From: Rhizobium sp. AQ_MP
Lineage (GTDB): Bacteria; Pseudomonadota; Alphaproteobacteria; Rhizobiales; Rhizobiaceae
Reading direction: 5' to 3'
DNA length: 64,000 nucleotides
Assembly: GCF_014237835.1 (NCBI RefSeq)
Contig: NZ_JACJVI010000013.1
Span: 1 to 64,000, forward strand
Part shown: positions 9,216-18,355 of the stretch, piece by piece
Position numbering within the stretch: the first letter of the stretch is position 1
Layout of the letters: every line of letters starts with the position of its first letter
The notes under the pieces: model-generated
The model's database searches: none
What the model saw: the letters and a program-made list of their open reading frames with translations, nothing else
Told to the model about the DNA's origin: nothing
Position numbers and translations under genes: made by a program

Positions 9216-9929
9216 ATGAAAGCTGTCGTCATGGCAGGGGGGAGAGGCACGCGGCTCCAGCCTTTTACCGCGTCCTTCCCCAAGCCGCTGGTTCCCCTTG
9301 GAGACATGCCCGTGCTGGAGCTTTTGCTGCGGCAGCTGAAGGCCGCCGGCGTTAACGAGGTCATTCTGGCGGTGAATCATCTTCATCACCTAATCCGCGC
9401 CTTTTGCGGTGATGGCTCAGCCTTCGGGCTCTCGATTGAATATGTTCTGGAAGACATGCCGCTTGGCACCGCCGGCCCCATTTCGGGCGTGCTTGACCGG
9501 GTGGGCGACAACTTCATTGTGACAAATGGCGATCTTCTGACCAATTTCTCGATCGAAGCGATGCAAGCCAAGCATCTCTCGGCCTCTGCCAGCGCCTCTA
9601 TTGCGGTTTACGAGCGCACCGTGAAGATCGACTTCGGACTGATCGAGGTCGACGAGGAGATGCGGCTCACCGGTTACCGCGAAAAGCCGTCCTATTCTCA
9701 TCTTGTTAGCATGGGTCTTTACATCCTCAACCGGCACGCCGTCACGCCTTATCTGGCCAAGGACGTTCGGCTTGATATGCCCGACTTGATGCAGTCCCTG
9801 CATCGCGATGGAAAAATCGTGCAGTGCCAGCAGCAGGATTGCGTGTGGCTCGACATCGGCCGGCCGGACGACTATGCGGCGGCCCAGCAGCTGTTTACCG
9901 ACCAGCGCGAACTCTTTCTCAAGGACTGA
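9216..9929 (+). CDS. Sugar-phosphate nucleotidyltransferase
   Basis: A 237-residue single-domain nucleotidyltransferase that would activate a sugar 1-phosphate with an NTP. It has the signature GGRGTRLQPFT (residues 8-18), Lys23 in FPKPL, and the metal-binding aspartate in TNGDLL (Asp106). It belongs to the short RmlA/ManC/PtmE-like group, lacking the C-terminal isomerase domain of bifunctional ManC. GAGAGAG precedes the ATG. Flanked by a 4,6-dehydratase and an SDR reductase, it likely makes the starting NDP-sugar of this module; which nucleotide is used cannot be read. Confidence 0.85.
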   Translation: MKAVVMAGGRGTRLQPFTASFPKPLVPLGDMPVLELLLRQLKAAGVNEVILAVNHLHHLIRAFCGDGSAFGLSIEYVLEDMPLGTAGPISGVLDRVGDNFIVTNGDLLTNFSIEAMQAKHLSASASASIAVYERTVKIDFGLIEVDEEMRLTGYREKPSYSHLVSMGLYILNRHAVTPYLAKDVRLDMPDLMQSLHRDGKIVQCQQQDCVWLDIGRPDDYAAAQQLFTDQRELFLKD

Positions 9930-9932
9930 GGG

Positions 9933-10862
9933 ATGCCGGTCGCACTCGTCTCAGGCGCGAACGGTTTTCTTGGCCGCTATGTATGCAGGGAATTGAGCGC
10001 TCGCGGGACGCAGGTACTTTCGCTGAGTAGGAAAAACATGTCCGACCGGCCGAATGTTCTGACCCTGTTGGACAGACCGACAACGCAACAAATCCGCCGT
10101 ATCATTGACGACACCGAGCCACAGATCATTTTCCACATTGCTGGTACCAGCCAGTCGTCCGATCTTAGCGCTCTTTACCAGGCGAATGTGTTTCTGGCTT
10201 ATCATATTCTGGAGGCTGTCCGGAGCGCCCACGCAGCCACGAGGGTGGTTCTTATCGGCAGTGCCGCTGAATATGGGCCGCCCGGCGATGCCGAAGGCAT
10301 TGTCCGCGAAACCGATCCATGTCGGCCGGTTTCGCCCTACGGCATTTCGAAACTCGCGCAAACGTTGCACGGTCTTTCGGCGGTAGGTACAGGCGTTGAC
10401 GTCACCATTGCACGGCTTTTCAATCCAATAGGCGCAGGAAGCGGGACGGGCAATGCTTTGGGAAGCTTCGTGCACCAGATCGCTGCGATGCCGCCCGAAG
10501 GCGGGATTCTGAGGACCGGCGCGCTCGACAGCGTGCGGGATTTCATCGCCGTTGAGGAGGCTGCGCGCGTCATCGTGGAGCTTGCGGGACATCAGGCGGC
10601 GCGGGGCCACGTCTTTAATATCTGCACCGGAATAGGCAGCAAGCTGCAGGATCTTGTCGATCTTCTGATCGCGGAAGCGGGAATTCCCGTCACCCATCAG
10701 ATAGATGCACTTCGACGGGGCACCAGCGGACTCGACCGGGTGGTTGGAAGCAATGAGAAGCTCTTGCTGGCCGGAATCCGCGTTTCCCCCACGGATTACG
10801 GTTCAGTCATCCGAGATATGCTGCATCACGAGAGGGCCAAGCAGGAAAAGCCGCGCCCATGA
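9933..10862 (+). CDS. SDR reductase/epimerase, similar to GDP-4-keto-6-deoxymannose reductase
   Basis: A 309-residue extended SDR with NAD(P)-binding GANGFLG at residues 8-14, a serine region IGSAAEYG and YGISK as the Tyr/Lys pair. General resemblance is to RMD-type enzymes that reduce the 4-keto group of an NDP-6-deoxysugar. It starts 3 bp after the nucleotidyltransferase stop, and its own stop overlaps the next ATG as ATGA, so translation is coupled. Together with the dehydratase and nucleotidyltransferase upstream it makes a self-contained three-step route to a 6-deoxyhexose donor. The exact stereochemistry is inferred only. Confidence 0.75.
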   Translation: MPVALVSGANGFLGRYVCRELSARGTQVLSLSRKNMSDRPNVLTLLDRPTTQQIRRIIDDTEPQIIFHIAGTSQSSDLSALYQANVFLAYHILEAVRSAHAATRVVLIGSAAEYGPPGDAEGIVRETDPCRPVSPYGISKLAQTLHGLSAVGTGVDVTIARLFNPIGAGSGTGNALGSFVHQIAAMPPEGGILRTGALDSVRDFIAVEEAARVIVELAGHQAARGHVFNICTGIGSKLQDLVDLLIAEAGIPVTHQIDALRRGTSGLDRVVGSNEKLLLAGIRVSPTDYGSVIRDMLHHERAKQEKPRP

Positions 10863-11662
10863 ATACCGTGCCGGTTTCCGTCATAGTCCCAACGTTCCGG
10901 GACGGCGAAGCGCTTCGACGGGCTCTTCGGTCCATTGCAGCGCAGACGAGCCTGCCCAAGGAAGTTATCGTTGTGGACGATGCGGCTGGTGACGAGAGCT
11001 GCACGGATCTGGCAGCGCATTTTGCCATGCTGCCGTTGACGATCATCGTCCTTAAGCGCAATGGCGGACCCGGCCGTGCACGGAATGTGGGCATGCAGGC
11101 TGCATCCGGAACTCATATCGCCTTTCTCGATGCGGATGACGAGTGGCATCCGGAGAAGCTTAGCCGCCAGACAGTAGCAATGGAAACCGGCGGCCTCGCC
11201 ATGAGCTCCCACTTGAAACTGTTTTCCGGCCAGGACTGGGAAGAGCTCGGTGAGGACGTCCCGACAGTCGGTTTCAGCCGATGGGATATTCTTCTCAAGA
11301 ATCCCGCTTCGATCTCGACAGTAATGATTCGGCGCGATGTGATCTGCTGGTCATTTCCGGAATGGTATGCGGGCGAGGATTACGGTTTCGTCGCCTCCCA
11401 TCTCCTCACCTGCGCGCCGGCCGCGCGCATCAAGCTGGCGCTGGCACGTGCGGACAAACCCGCATTTGGCGCCAGCGGTCTGAGTGCCCGTATGCTGCGC
11501 ATGCAGATAGGCGAGATGCGCGCCCATTACTTTCTTTGGAAACAGGGCCTAATCGGCAGCTTCCAATTAGTGATGCTAGCGCCTTGGACCTGGATAAAAT
11601 TTGCCCGCAGGATGGCAATCAGGACGTTTCGATCTCTGGGGGCGCGGTTCGGATCCGAATAG
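10859..11662 (+). CDS. Glycosyltransferase family 2
   Basis: A 267-residue GT-A fold transferase with the usual N-terminus VSVIVPTFRD, Asp40-Asp41 for nucleotide binding, and the metal-binding motif DADD at residues 91-94. The C-terminal region is short and lacks clear membrane spans. Its start overlaps the upstream stop by four bases. Its 3' end overlaps by 44 bp the 3' end of the convergent minus-strand gene that terminates at 11619, an unusual arrangement. Confidence 0.88.
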   Translation: MNTVPVSVIVPTFRDGEALRRALRSIAAQTSLPKEVIVVDDAAGDESCTDLAAHFAMLPLTIIVLKRNGGPGRARNVGMQAASGTHIAFLDADDEWHPEKLSRQTVAMETGGLAMSSHLKLFSGQDWEELGEDVPTVGFSRWDILLKNPASISTVMIRRDVICWSFPEWYAGEDYGFVASHLLTCAPAARIKLALARADKPAFGASGLSARMLRMQIGEMRAHYFLWKQGLIGSFQLVMLAPWTWIKFARRMAIRTFRSLGARFGSE

Positions 11663-13898
11663 CGGCTTCGATCGCAGCACGGTAATTTTCGCACATCTCC
11701 ACTTCCGAAAGCATGCGCGCGGCAGACTCTCGCGCAGAAGCCTTCATCCTCTTCAACCTTTGCCGGTCATCCCCAAGTGCCCGCACCGCGTTTACAAAGT
11801 CGTCAAGATTGTCAGGACGGCAAAGAACGCCCGCCTGCGTGTGCTCCAAAACGGCCGGGATGCCCCCGACATTCGACGCTACGACAGCGCAGCCGGAAGC
11901 GAGCGCTTCAAGCAGGGCAATAGGGCGGCCATCCAGCCGTGATGGCAGGACGAATATGTCATAGGTAGCAAAATAGGGCATGGGATTGTCCACCATGCCG
12001 AGGAAATCCAACCGGGTTTCAACTGGCAATTTGCCGATTATTGTTTCCACACGGTCTTTTTCCGGGCCTGCTCCCGTCATGACGAAGCGCAGATGCTCCT
12101 GGTCGCGGAGGGCTCCAGCAAGCTGTACGAAGACTTCAGGCGCCTTCTCATCGGAAAGGCGGCCGGAAAAGCCCACAACGATATCGTCCTTGCTCAGAGA
12201 CAACCGCTTCTCAACTTCGGGCGAACGGGTAGTCTCGAAACGGTTTACATCGACGCCGCTTTCGATCAGCCTGATGCAAGAAGACGGCCAGCCCTGGCCC
12301 TTGAACCACGCAATCACTTCCGGATTCTCACCGATCACGAAATCAAAACCCTGCTTGAAATCGAGATGGGAAGCTGTATGCCCGCTCGTGTTGAAAAGAA
12401 GGTCTATAATAGCCAGCTGCGGATAGCGGAGCCGCAGGTCGGGAATAAGTTCATAGAATACCCGGCTGCCCGCAACGAGAGCCGCATCGAAGCCGCGATT
12501 GGCCACCAGATAGTGCAAAAAGCTCTGGAATTCCCATTCATGAAGGAATCGCGGAAGCATGTAGACCTCATCGGTAAAGGCCGTGAACCAGCTGCTGGCG
12601 TCATCGAGGCCCTTCTGAGGCAGGGTGCTCACTATGGTGATCTGCCAGCCTAGGCGTGCGAGGTATCCTAGCACGGTGGAAAGTAGCCGTTCGGCTCCCC
12701 CGACGATCAAGAATGGTACCGCCACCAGAAGGCGTCGCGTTGTAGGCGAAGATAGGTTACCGTTGGGAGAGGCGGGTATAGGCAGAGCGCCATAGGGCGT
12801 CTTCACGATGCGGCGGCGGGCCTGTTTGCTGGAATCCTGCAAACGTTCCTGGGTAAGTAGATCCCGGTTCCGCTCAAGAATGGATCGCCGCTGCTCCGCA
12901 ATGCTTCGCACATCGGTAGATGACAGAGAGCCATGCGGATGAATCATGTAATTGAACAGATGCTCGCCGGTGATGTTGCGAACCCGGGCACCGGCCGCAA
13001 CGCAGCGCAGCCAGAAGTCCCAGTCCTCGGCTACATGATCCTCTCCCTTGCCTGTATCGAAGAAACCGCCGACCTTCTCCCACAGGGTCGTGCGGAACAC
13101 GGCGCACGTGGTAACGTGGTTTCCATCCGTCATGTCGCGCAAGTTCGGATTTTCCAGAACGTCGATGGTTCCTGACTTCTGGCCGGAAAAACGGATGCCC
13201 GTGGAAACTATGTCGTAGCAATGGGCCTCCAAAAAATAGAGCGCCTTTTCGAGATAGGTTGGCTCTATCGTATCATCCGCATCAAGACAGCAGACATATC
13301 GGCCTCGGGCTAGCGCTATACCGGTGTTGCGATTGGCGCCCACGAGGGTTTGCTGCTCCTGCATGATCACTCGAATATTCGGTCCCTTGATAGCTGACAC
13401 GATGGCAGGGGTCTCGCCGTCGGTCGATCCGCCCTCCACGATAATGATCTCCACACTTTTCAGCGTCTGTCCTTTCACCGAATCGACGGCCGCCTGGATG
13501 AAGCGCCCGTAATTGAAGCAAGGTATGACAACAGAGACGAGGGGAGCGCCGCGCAACAAGCTGGTATTGTTCTTGCCGGTCGGCTCAGCGGCCCCATTTC
13601 TGCCTTCTGCGGCGTGGTCGAGATATTCGACCTCGCTTCCGACGGCTGGGCCGAGACATTCGATCTCACGAGGCGGCTCGGCAGAAACGTATTCGATGCG
13701 GGAGGCCAACCATGCCGGCAGAAAGCGCCGCCTCATGGCAGCCAGCACCATGTGGTACTGGCCAGAGGCCAAAAGCCTGAGGGCCAAGACGAACAGGTTT
13801 CTAAATCTTTTAATTCGGGCACGGAACACTGATATCCCCCTTTCAACTTGATGACCGGCGCGCAGCAGATAGGGCTTCCGCTGCAGCGTGAGCGCCAT
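11619..13898 (-). CDS. Two-domain glycosyltransferase, GT2 followed by GT4
   Basis: A 759-residue protein joining two transferases. Residues from about 112 to 350 form a GT2 domain (LVSVVIPCFNYGRFIQAAVDS, then CCLDADDTIEPT and an EDWDFWLR acceptor-site motif). Residues from about 380 to 745 form a GT4 domain (LLVAVPFLIVGGAERLL, VVGFSGRLSDEKAPEVFV, DGRPIALLEALASGCAVVAS with the E-x7-E pattern). It may add two sugars in succession. The ATG at 13898 is preferred; a TTG two codons earlier overlaps the stop of the wzt-like gene upstream. It is the last gene of the wzm-wzt set. Confidence 0.88.
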   Translation of the reverse strand: MALTLQRKPYLLRAGHQVERGISVFRARIKRFRNLFVLALRLLASGQYHMVLAAMRRRFLPAWLASRIEYVSAEPPREIECLGPAVGSEVEYLDHAAEGRNGAAEPTGKNNTSLLRGAPLVSVVIPCFNYGRFIQAAVDSVKGQTLKSVEIIIVEGGSTDGETPAIVSAIKGPNIRVIMQEQQTLVGANRNTGIALARGRYVCCLDADDTIEPTYLEKALYFLEAHCYDIVSTGIRFSGQKSGTIDVLENPNLRDMTDGNHVTTCAVFRTTLWEKVGGFFDTGKGEDHVAEDWDFWLRCVAAGARVRNITGEHLFNYMIHPHGSLSSTDVRSIAEQRRSILERNRDLLTQERLQDSSKQARRRIVKTPYGALPIPASPNGNLSSPTTRRLLVAVPFLIVGGAERLLSTVLGYLARLGWQITIVSTLPQKGLDDASSWFTAFTDEVYMLPRFLHEWEFQSFLHYLVANRGFDAALVAGSRVFYELIPDLRLRYPQLAIIDLLFNTSGHTASHLDFKQGFDFVIGENPEVIAWFKGQGWPSSCIRLIESGVDVNRFETTRSPEVEKRLSLSKDDIVVGFSGRLSDEKAPEVFVQLAGALRDQEHLRFVMTGAGPEKDRVETIIGKLPVETRLDFLGMVDNPMPYFATYDIFVLPSRLDGRPIALLEALASGCAVVASNVGGIPAVLEHTQAGVLCRPDNLDDFVNAVRALGDDRQRLKRMKASARESAARMLSEVEMCENYRAAIEAAIRIRTAPPEIETS

Positions 13899-13900
13899 GG

Positions 13901-14659
13901 TCAAGTGGCGGCGGTCTCGCTCCGGGAGGCCAGATAGGCCTCGATGATATCATCGGTGGGCCCAATCGCCCTTGCGACACCCTTTTCCAACCACAGAGCT
14001 GTCTTGCAGAACTTCCGGATGATGGACATGTCATGGGACGCGATGACGAAGATGCTGGCATTGCCGAGGATCTGCTCAATGCGGGTACTCGCCTTCGCAA
14101 TAAATTGAGCATCGCCCGCACTGATCATTTCATCCATGATCACGATATCGGGCTCTATGGAGGTGGAAATTGCAAAAGCAAGTCGGATGAACATGCCCGA
14201 TGAGTAGGTCCGCACCGGCATGTCGAGAAACTCTCCCAGTTCGGAGAATTCCGCGATCGAAGGGGCTAGCGCGTGCGCTTCCTTAAAGCTCATGCCCATG
14301 AAGGCGCAGCGGAAGATGATGTTATCCCAGCCGGTGGCTTCCGCATCCATGCCGAGGGTGATGTCGGTGAAGGAACTGATCCGTCCCGCGATGTCGACCG
14401 TGCCCGTTTGAGGCGGATAAACGCCAGCGAGTGCCCTCAACAACGTTGTTTTTCCCGCTCCATTATGACCGAGTAGCGCCAACCGGTCCCCATTTTCTAA
14501 GTGAAGGGTCAGGTCCTTAATCGCATCTACTACTATGGATTTGCTGTGCGCCACCAGATTTCCGCCCAGCTTGGAGAAAACCGCTGTGCGAAGAGAACGC
14601 GAATGCGAGTTGAAAACCGGATAGGATATGGAAGCATTCTTGAGGCGGATATGGGCCAT
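13901..14659 (-). CDS. wzt: O-antigen/polysaccharide ABC exporter, ATP-binding protein (Wzt/KpsT type)
   Basis: ATPase of the exporter that moves completed lipid-linked polysaccharide across the inner membrane. The 252-residue protein has Walker A GHNGAGKTT, the exporter-type signature YSSGMFIRLAF, Walker B IVIMDEMISAGD and the switch histidine in ASHD. It is only the nucleotide-binding domain; the C-terminal carbohydrate-binding domain found in some Wzt proteins is absent, so it resembles KpsT and short Wzt forms. It follows the permease gene by 2 bp and its stop touches the start of the two-domain glycosyltransferase. Confidence 0.92.
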   Translation of the reverse strand: MAHIRLKNASISYPVFNSHSRSLRTAVFSKLGGNLVAHSKSIVVDAIKDLTLHLENGDRLALLGHNGAGKTTLLRALAGVYPPQTGTVDIAGRISSFTDITLGMDAEATGWDNIIFRCAFMGMSFKEAHALAPSIAEFSELGEFLDMPVRTYSSGMFIRLAFAISTSIEPDIVIMDEMISAGDAQFIAKASTRIEQILGNASIFVIASHDMSIIRKFCKTALWLEKGVARAIGPTDDIIEAYLASRSETAAT

Positions 14660-14661
14660 GG

Positions 14662-15462
14662 TCAGATCCAGTAAATGACGCGTTTGTGGAAATGGCCGAT
14701 GAAGGCCAGACCGACAATCCAGCTAAGCGCTGCATAGCTCAAAGCGACCCACCAGGTTTCCGTTGTAGTCGGCATGCCAAGCAAGGGATCCCTCAGCAGG
14801 GACAGGTACACAGAAAAGGGATTTACGAGATTGATCCACCGATATTCGATTGGCATGAAATCGGGACGCCAGAGAACCGGCGTTACCAGATAGCCGATCT
14901 GGATGACACTTTGTGTAAGGGGAACGGCATCTCGGAATCGCGTCGCGATAACTGCCAGCATGTAGCATATGGGCACCAGAAAGAGCATATTTACAAGTAG
15001 CCCGGGAATGAACAACAGAACCTGCCAAGACGGCCAAGTCCAGAACCAAGCGAAGATCAGAATTACAACGCTCATATTGTAAAGTGTGGTAATGCCGGTT
15101 TTGTAGAAGATTGTATAGATCGCCACCGACATACTGGTCTTCTGATTGAGGAACAAATTGCCTGTTGCGGTAAAGGCGCTGGTGGATTCCGCCAGGACGC
15201 CGGAGATGAACCCCCAGAGGATCATGGCTACCGTGATGTAGGGCATGATGGTGGCTACCGGAATGCCCCAGAGCAGAGACCAGACAAGGCTCAGGGAAAG
15301 AACGGTCACCCCGGTCGATAGTGCAATCCACAATTGCCCAAACTTGGAGCGAGAATGGCGACGCCGCAGATCCGCCGTGCCAAGCAGGTGCCAAATACGC
15401 CAGTTTCGGAGTCCGGCAACGAGCTCCTCTGTGCCGGCAGCATAGGCTTTCCATAGTTTCAT
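14662..15462 (-). CDS. wzm: O-antigen/polysaccharide ABC exporter, permease (Wzm type)
   Basis: A 266-residue ABC-2 type membrane protein with an amphipathic N-terminus (RNWRIWHLLGTADLRRRH) and about six hydrophobic spans, such as LWIALSTGVTVLSLSLVWSL, VVILIFAWFW and VALSYAALSWIVGLAFIGHF. The motif YLVTPVLWRPDFMP followed by NPFSVYLSLLRDPLLG is characteristic of the Wzm/KpsM family. It is paired with the ATPase gene downstream. Presence of this pair indicates an ABC-transporter-dependent rather than Wzx/Wzy assembly route. Confidence 0.93.
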   Translation of the reverse strand: MKLWKAYAAGTEELVAGLRNWRIWHLLGTADLRRRHSRSKFGQLWIALSTGVTVLSLSLVWSLLWGIPVATIMPYITVAMILWGFISGVLAESTSAFTATGNLFLNQKTSMSVAIYTIFYKTGITTLYNMSVVILIFAWFWTWPSWQVLLFIPGLLVNMLFLVPICYMLAVIATRFRDAVPLTQSVIQIGYLVTPVLWRPDFMPIEYRWINLVNPFSVYLSLLRDPLLGMPTTTETWWVALSYAALSWIVGLAFIGHFHKRVIYWI

Positions 15463-15598
15463 TAGTGTGTCACCGTCGCAGTGCTTGTTGAATTACGTAT
15501 CGCTGCGCTTCTAGAGTGCAGACTTTCGTTTGACAAGCGTGACCAATAGCAGCCTCTACCGTCGGCGCTCCGCATCCGGGCTGAATGATTATCGATGT

Positions 15599-16816
15599 CT
15601 AGGCCCTGCCGAGTATCCTGCGGATCCAAGAGCGAGCACGGATATCCAGCGTTCTGTTGCAACGCTCCATCCAAAAGGCCACTTCACCAGCCAGCTCGCC
15701 GACGCGCTGATCAGCTGCTGCAAGATGCCGTTCCGCATCGAGGCGCTTCTTCTCCAGCTCACCAATGCGCTGTTCGGCCGCTGCAAGACGCCGTTCCGCT
15801 TCCACCCGCGCGATGAGGCCGAAAACATCAGCCGCGCCCATCATCTTGAAGAACTGGGGATATGCAAAGCCCTCCTCTGCCAGCTTTTGCGCCTGTGCTT
15901 CGTCGCTCAAGACCTGGTACATCAGCTCCAGCCCGAAAGCCTTGAGGTAGGGCGCGGTCTGCTGGCTGGCGATATCGGCCAGCACTGCCTTCAACGGCCA
16001 GCGGGTATAACAGGGCGCCTCGGCCTCCGGAAAAATCCGATGGAAGAAAGCCGGGTCTTCGATGCTCGCATAAGCTTCGAAGTTCTTCGCCAGTTCCCAG
16101 TAAACCTGTGACTGCTGCATTGGCGTGGCCGCGCTGGTGTTCAGTTCGTAATCGCGCACTCGGTAGTCGACGAGCCTTTCAGGAAGCACATGAATTTCAG
16201 ACTGCAGGCAGACCCGGATCCATAGGTCGAAATCCTGGGTTTGCAGGAAACGGGGATCGAAGAAGCCAACCTTGTCCAGCACGCTCCTGCGGATCATAAC
16301 CGTCGGTGCCGAAAGCAGGTTACCCTTCTCGAAAAAGCGCCTAAGCCATACCTCTCTCGGCTGATTGTCCACCTCGATCCAGCTGTATCCAGGATGATCC
16401 GGCAACTCTTGGCCCGCTTCGTCCACATAGCGCATATAGCTGAATGCTGCGGCAACCTCGGGATTGGCGGTGAGGTAGGCAAGCTGCTTTTCGATCTTCT
16501 TCGGATGAAAGAGATCGTCAGACGCAAGAAGACACAGATATTCGCCACGGGCGTTGAGGATATTGTTGTTAGCCGCGACGGCCGGCCCTTGATTGACCGC
16601 GGATTCGAACAATCGAATCCGGGGGTCGTCAATAGAGCGGATCAGCGCGACCGATCCATCATTCGAGCAATCATCGGTGATAACTATCTCGAAATCGGAG
16701 ACGGTCTGCCGAAGAATACTCTCGATACAGGCGCCTATGTACTTCTCGTGATTGTATGAAGGAATGCAGACGGACACGAGAGGGTGGCCGGCAGTTCTGG
16801 TAACGGGCTGGGTCAT
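15599..16816 (-). CDS. Glycosyltransferase family 2 with a C-terminal coiled coil
   Basis: A 405-residue protein. Residues 12-250 are a GT2 domain (LVSVCIPSYNHEKYI, ITDDCSNDGS, LLASDDLFHPKK in place of the usual DxD, QTQDFDLWIRVC). The middle part is unassigned. The last 70 residues contain two near-repeats of about 20 residues, each built on RLAAAEQRIGELE / HLAAADQRVGELA, with heptad spacing that predicts a coiled coil ending in a basic tail (RARSWIRRILGRA). Such tails in O-antigen enzymes can mediate complex formation or chain-length control; that role is inferred. Confidence 0.85.
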   Translation of the reverse strand: MTQPVTRTAGHPLVSVCIPSYNHEKYIGACIESILRQTVSDFEIVITDDCSNDGSVALIRSIDDPRIRLFESAVNQGPAVAANNNILNARGEYLCLLASDDLFHPKKIEKQLAYLTANPEVAAAFSYMRYVDEAGQELPDHPGYSWIEVDNQPREVWLRRFFEKGNLLSAPTVMIRRSVLDKVGFFDPRFLQTQDFDLWIRVCLQSEIHVLPERLVDYRVRDYELNTSAATPMQQSQVYWELAKNFEAYASIEDPAFFHRIFPEAEAPCYTRWPLKAVLADIASQQTAPYLKAFGLELMYQVLSDEAQAQKLAEEGFAYPQFFKMMGAADVFGLIARVEAERRLAAAEQRIGELEKKRLDAERHLAAADQRVGELAGEVAFWMERCNRTLDIRARSWIRRILGRA

Positions 16817-16855
16817 TCGTCGTTTCCGTTCTACTGGATGGCAGTTCGCACAGTC

Positions 16856-17776
16856 TTATTCGACGAGCTTCGCCACCCCGAAGCCTGTCTCGCCAAAACC
16901 GTTACCATTGTAGAACATAAATGTACCGTGCTTGTTTTCGATGATCGAGGGAAAGCAGGTCATTTGGGAATCCCACCCTTCTGCCGCATGATCAAGCCCA
17001 CCGTAACCAGCATGTCTCTGCCAGTGAACACCATCAGCGGATGTGGCATAGTCGATGACGTAGTTTTTCGAGTGAGAGCGGGCGGAAAGCCACAACTCAT
17101 ATCGCCCATTTTTTTTCCGGATGAAGGAACGGCCAAAACCGTATTCGTCAGGAGCGAGCGGCGTCAGTACGGTCTTTCCCTTTTGCGGCCAGCTTATTCC
17201 GTCTACAGATTCTAGATACGCCATGTGATAGGTTGGCACCTGCTTGCCGCCGACATCGACGAAGCCGGATGCAACCGCATACCACATTTTCCAGATGCCC
17301 ATTTCTTCATCCTTAAGCACATGCGCGCCGCTCCGAAGAATCAGTTCGTCCGGACTTCGGTCCAGAATAGGCGTCTCCTGCAAGCGGGTGAAGCGTTGGC
17401 CTTGGTCGGTGCTGATCGCGAGACCTGTGAACAGTAGGTAGCGTGCGCGCGGTGTCAGTTGCCAGCCCGCATAGTATAGGCGCAGTCCTGTGCCTTCGGC
17501 GACGACGGCAAGCGGTGTTACGCCATTGTCGTCAAATGCTCCCACCCGGCCGATATCCAGGGAAGGCTCGCGGGAAAATTCGATGACCTGGGTTGGATCG
17601 TTTGCTAAAACGTCAACCCAACCAATTCGTCCGACCTGCTCTTTGTCGCGGAAGGCCAGAAACACCCGGATGCGCTCTTCATCTATTTGATAGGCCGTAG
17701 GCACGTAAGCGTAAGAGTCCATCCAGCTTGACCGCTGTTCCGCATTGAAAACCTGGCCTAGCCGCGCCCATCTCAT
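16856..17776 (-). CDS. Five-bladed beta-propeller protein of the GH43/GH130-like glycosidase fold
   Basis: A 306-residue protein with repeated blade motifs: MDSYAYVPTAYQID, LRLYYAGWQ, GIWKMWYAVASGF, RYELWLSARS and TFMFYNGNGFGETGFGVA. Such proteins occur inside many LPS O-antigen loci and are predicted glycosidases or phosphorylases, but most have no proven activity. The ATG at 17776 has a strong AGGAGA site at good spacing; the longer frame to 17818 is less likely. It sits between two transferase genes of the polysaccharide locus. Confidence 0.75.
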   Translation of the reverse strand: MRWARLGQVFNAEQRSSWMDSYAYVPTAYQIDEERIRVFLAFRDKEQVGRIGWVDVLANDPTQVIEFSREPSLDIGRVGAFDDNGVTPLAVVAEGTGLRLYYAGWQLTPRARYLLFTGLAISTDQGQRFTRLQETPILDRSPDELILRSGAHVLKDEEMGIWKMWYAVASGFVDVGGKQVPTYHMAYLESVDGISWPQKGKTVLTPLAPDEYGFGRSFIRKKNGRYELWLSARSHSKNYVIDYATSADGVHWQRHAGYGGLDHAAEGWDSQMTCFPSIIENKHGTFMFYNGNGFGETGFGVAKLVE

Positions 17777-17952
17777 GGTTGTCTCCTGTATCAAGCAATA
17801 AACGGGCGGATCTGCCACCTTAGGAAACGGTTACCATCGTGACAGCCTCGCTTCAATTCGCTTAGGAGGCTCCCCGCGTTACGGTGTCTGTCAAAACTGA
17901 TGCTTGTTCAGTTTTAAACGCTAGCTGAACCCCTTCGTGCGCAATCTGCACG

Positions 17953-18120
17953 AATGCGCGAGCGTCATCACCACCAACCTCAGCTTCACCGTATGTGCAA
18001 CTGTTTTCGGCAACGTCAAGATGAAGACGGCTCCGCTCGATCGCCTAAAACCACCGTCGCCATGCGCAGTTTGGAAACAGGTTACGACAGATTCCGCCTC
18101 GAGGTCAGCTTAGCTGCGGC
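17953..18120 (+). pseudogene. IS21-family IstB helper ATPase, short 3' remnant
   Basis: The plus strand reads RASVITTNLSFT, then VFGNVKMKTAPLDRL and, after frame changes, the equivalents of the HHC-IVETG and SFRF C-terminal region of IstB. Intact IstB proteins have TTNLxFxEW-xxVFGDAKMTTALLDRLTHHC here. Only about 55 codons remain and the reading frame is broken, so it is an inactive scar. The rest of 17777-18355 shows nothing recognisable. Confidence 0.65.
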
Positions 18121-18355
18121 AGTTCCTTCGAGAAAAAAATAATAGATACTTGATCAGAACTCTTCTCACAAAATCATAGTTGAACCTGGCTGAATTGTCG
18201 GTGGAGCAGTCGACTATCTTCCGCTAAAACCAGCAGCTGCCGTACCCGCTTCGGGGGCCGCTATCTATAGGGTACGCCCATTGTCCCGATGTGACGTCGA
18301 AGATGGCGGGCAATACTCGGTGTACACGCTAAAGGCCAAACATAATACGTGTAAA

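Noticed and set aside
8151-10862. Legionaminic or pseudaminic acid pathway
   Set aside because: The dehydratase is LegB-like, but no LegC aminotransferase, NeuB-type synthase or CMP-transferase is present near it.
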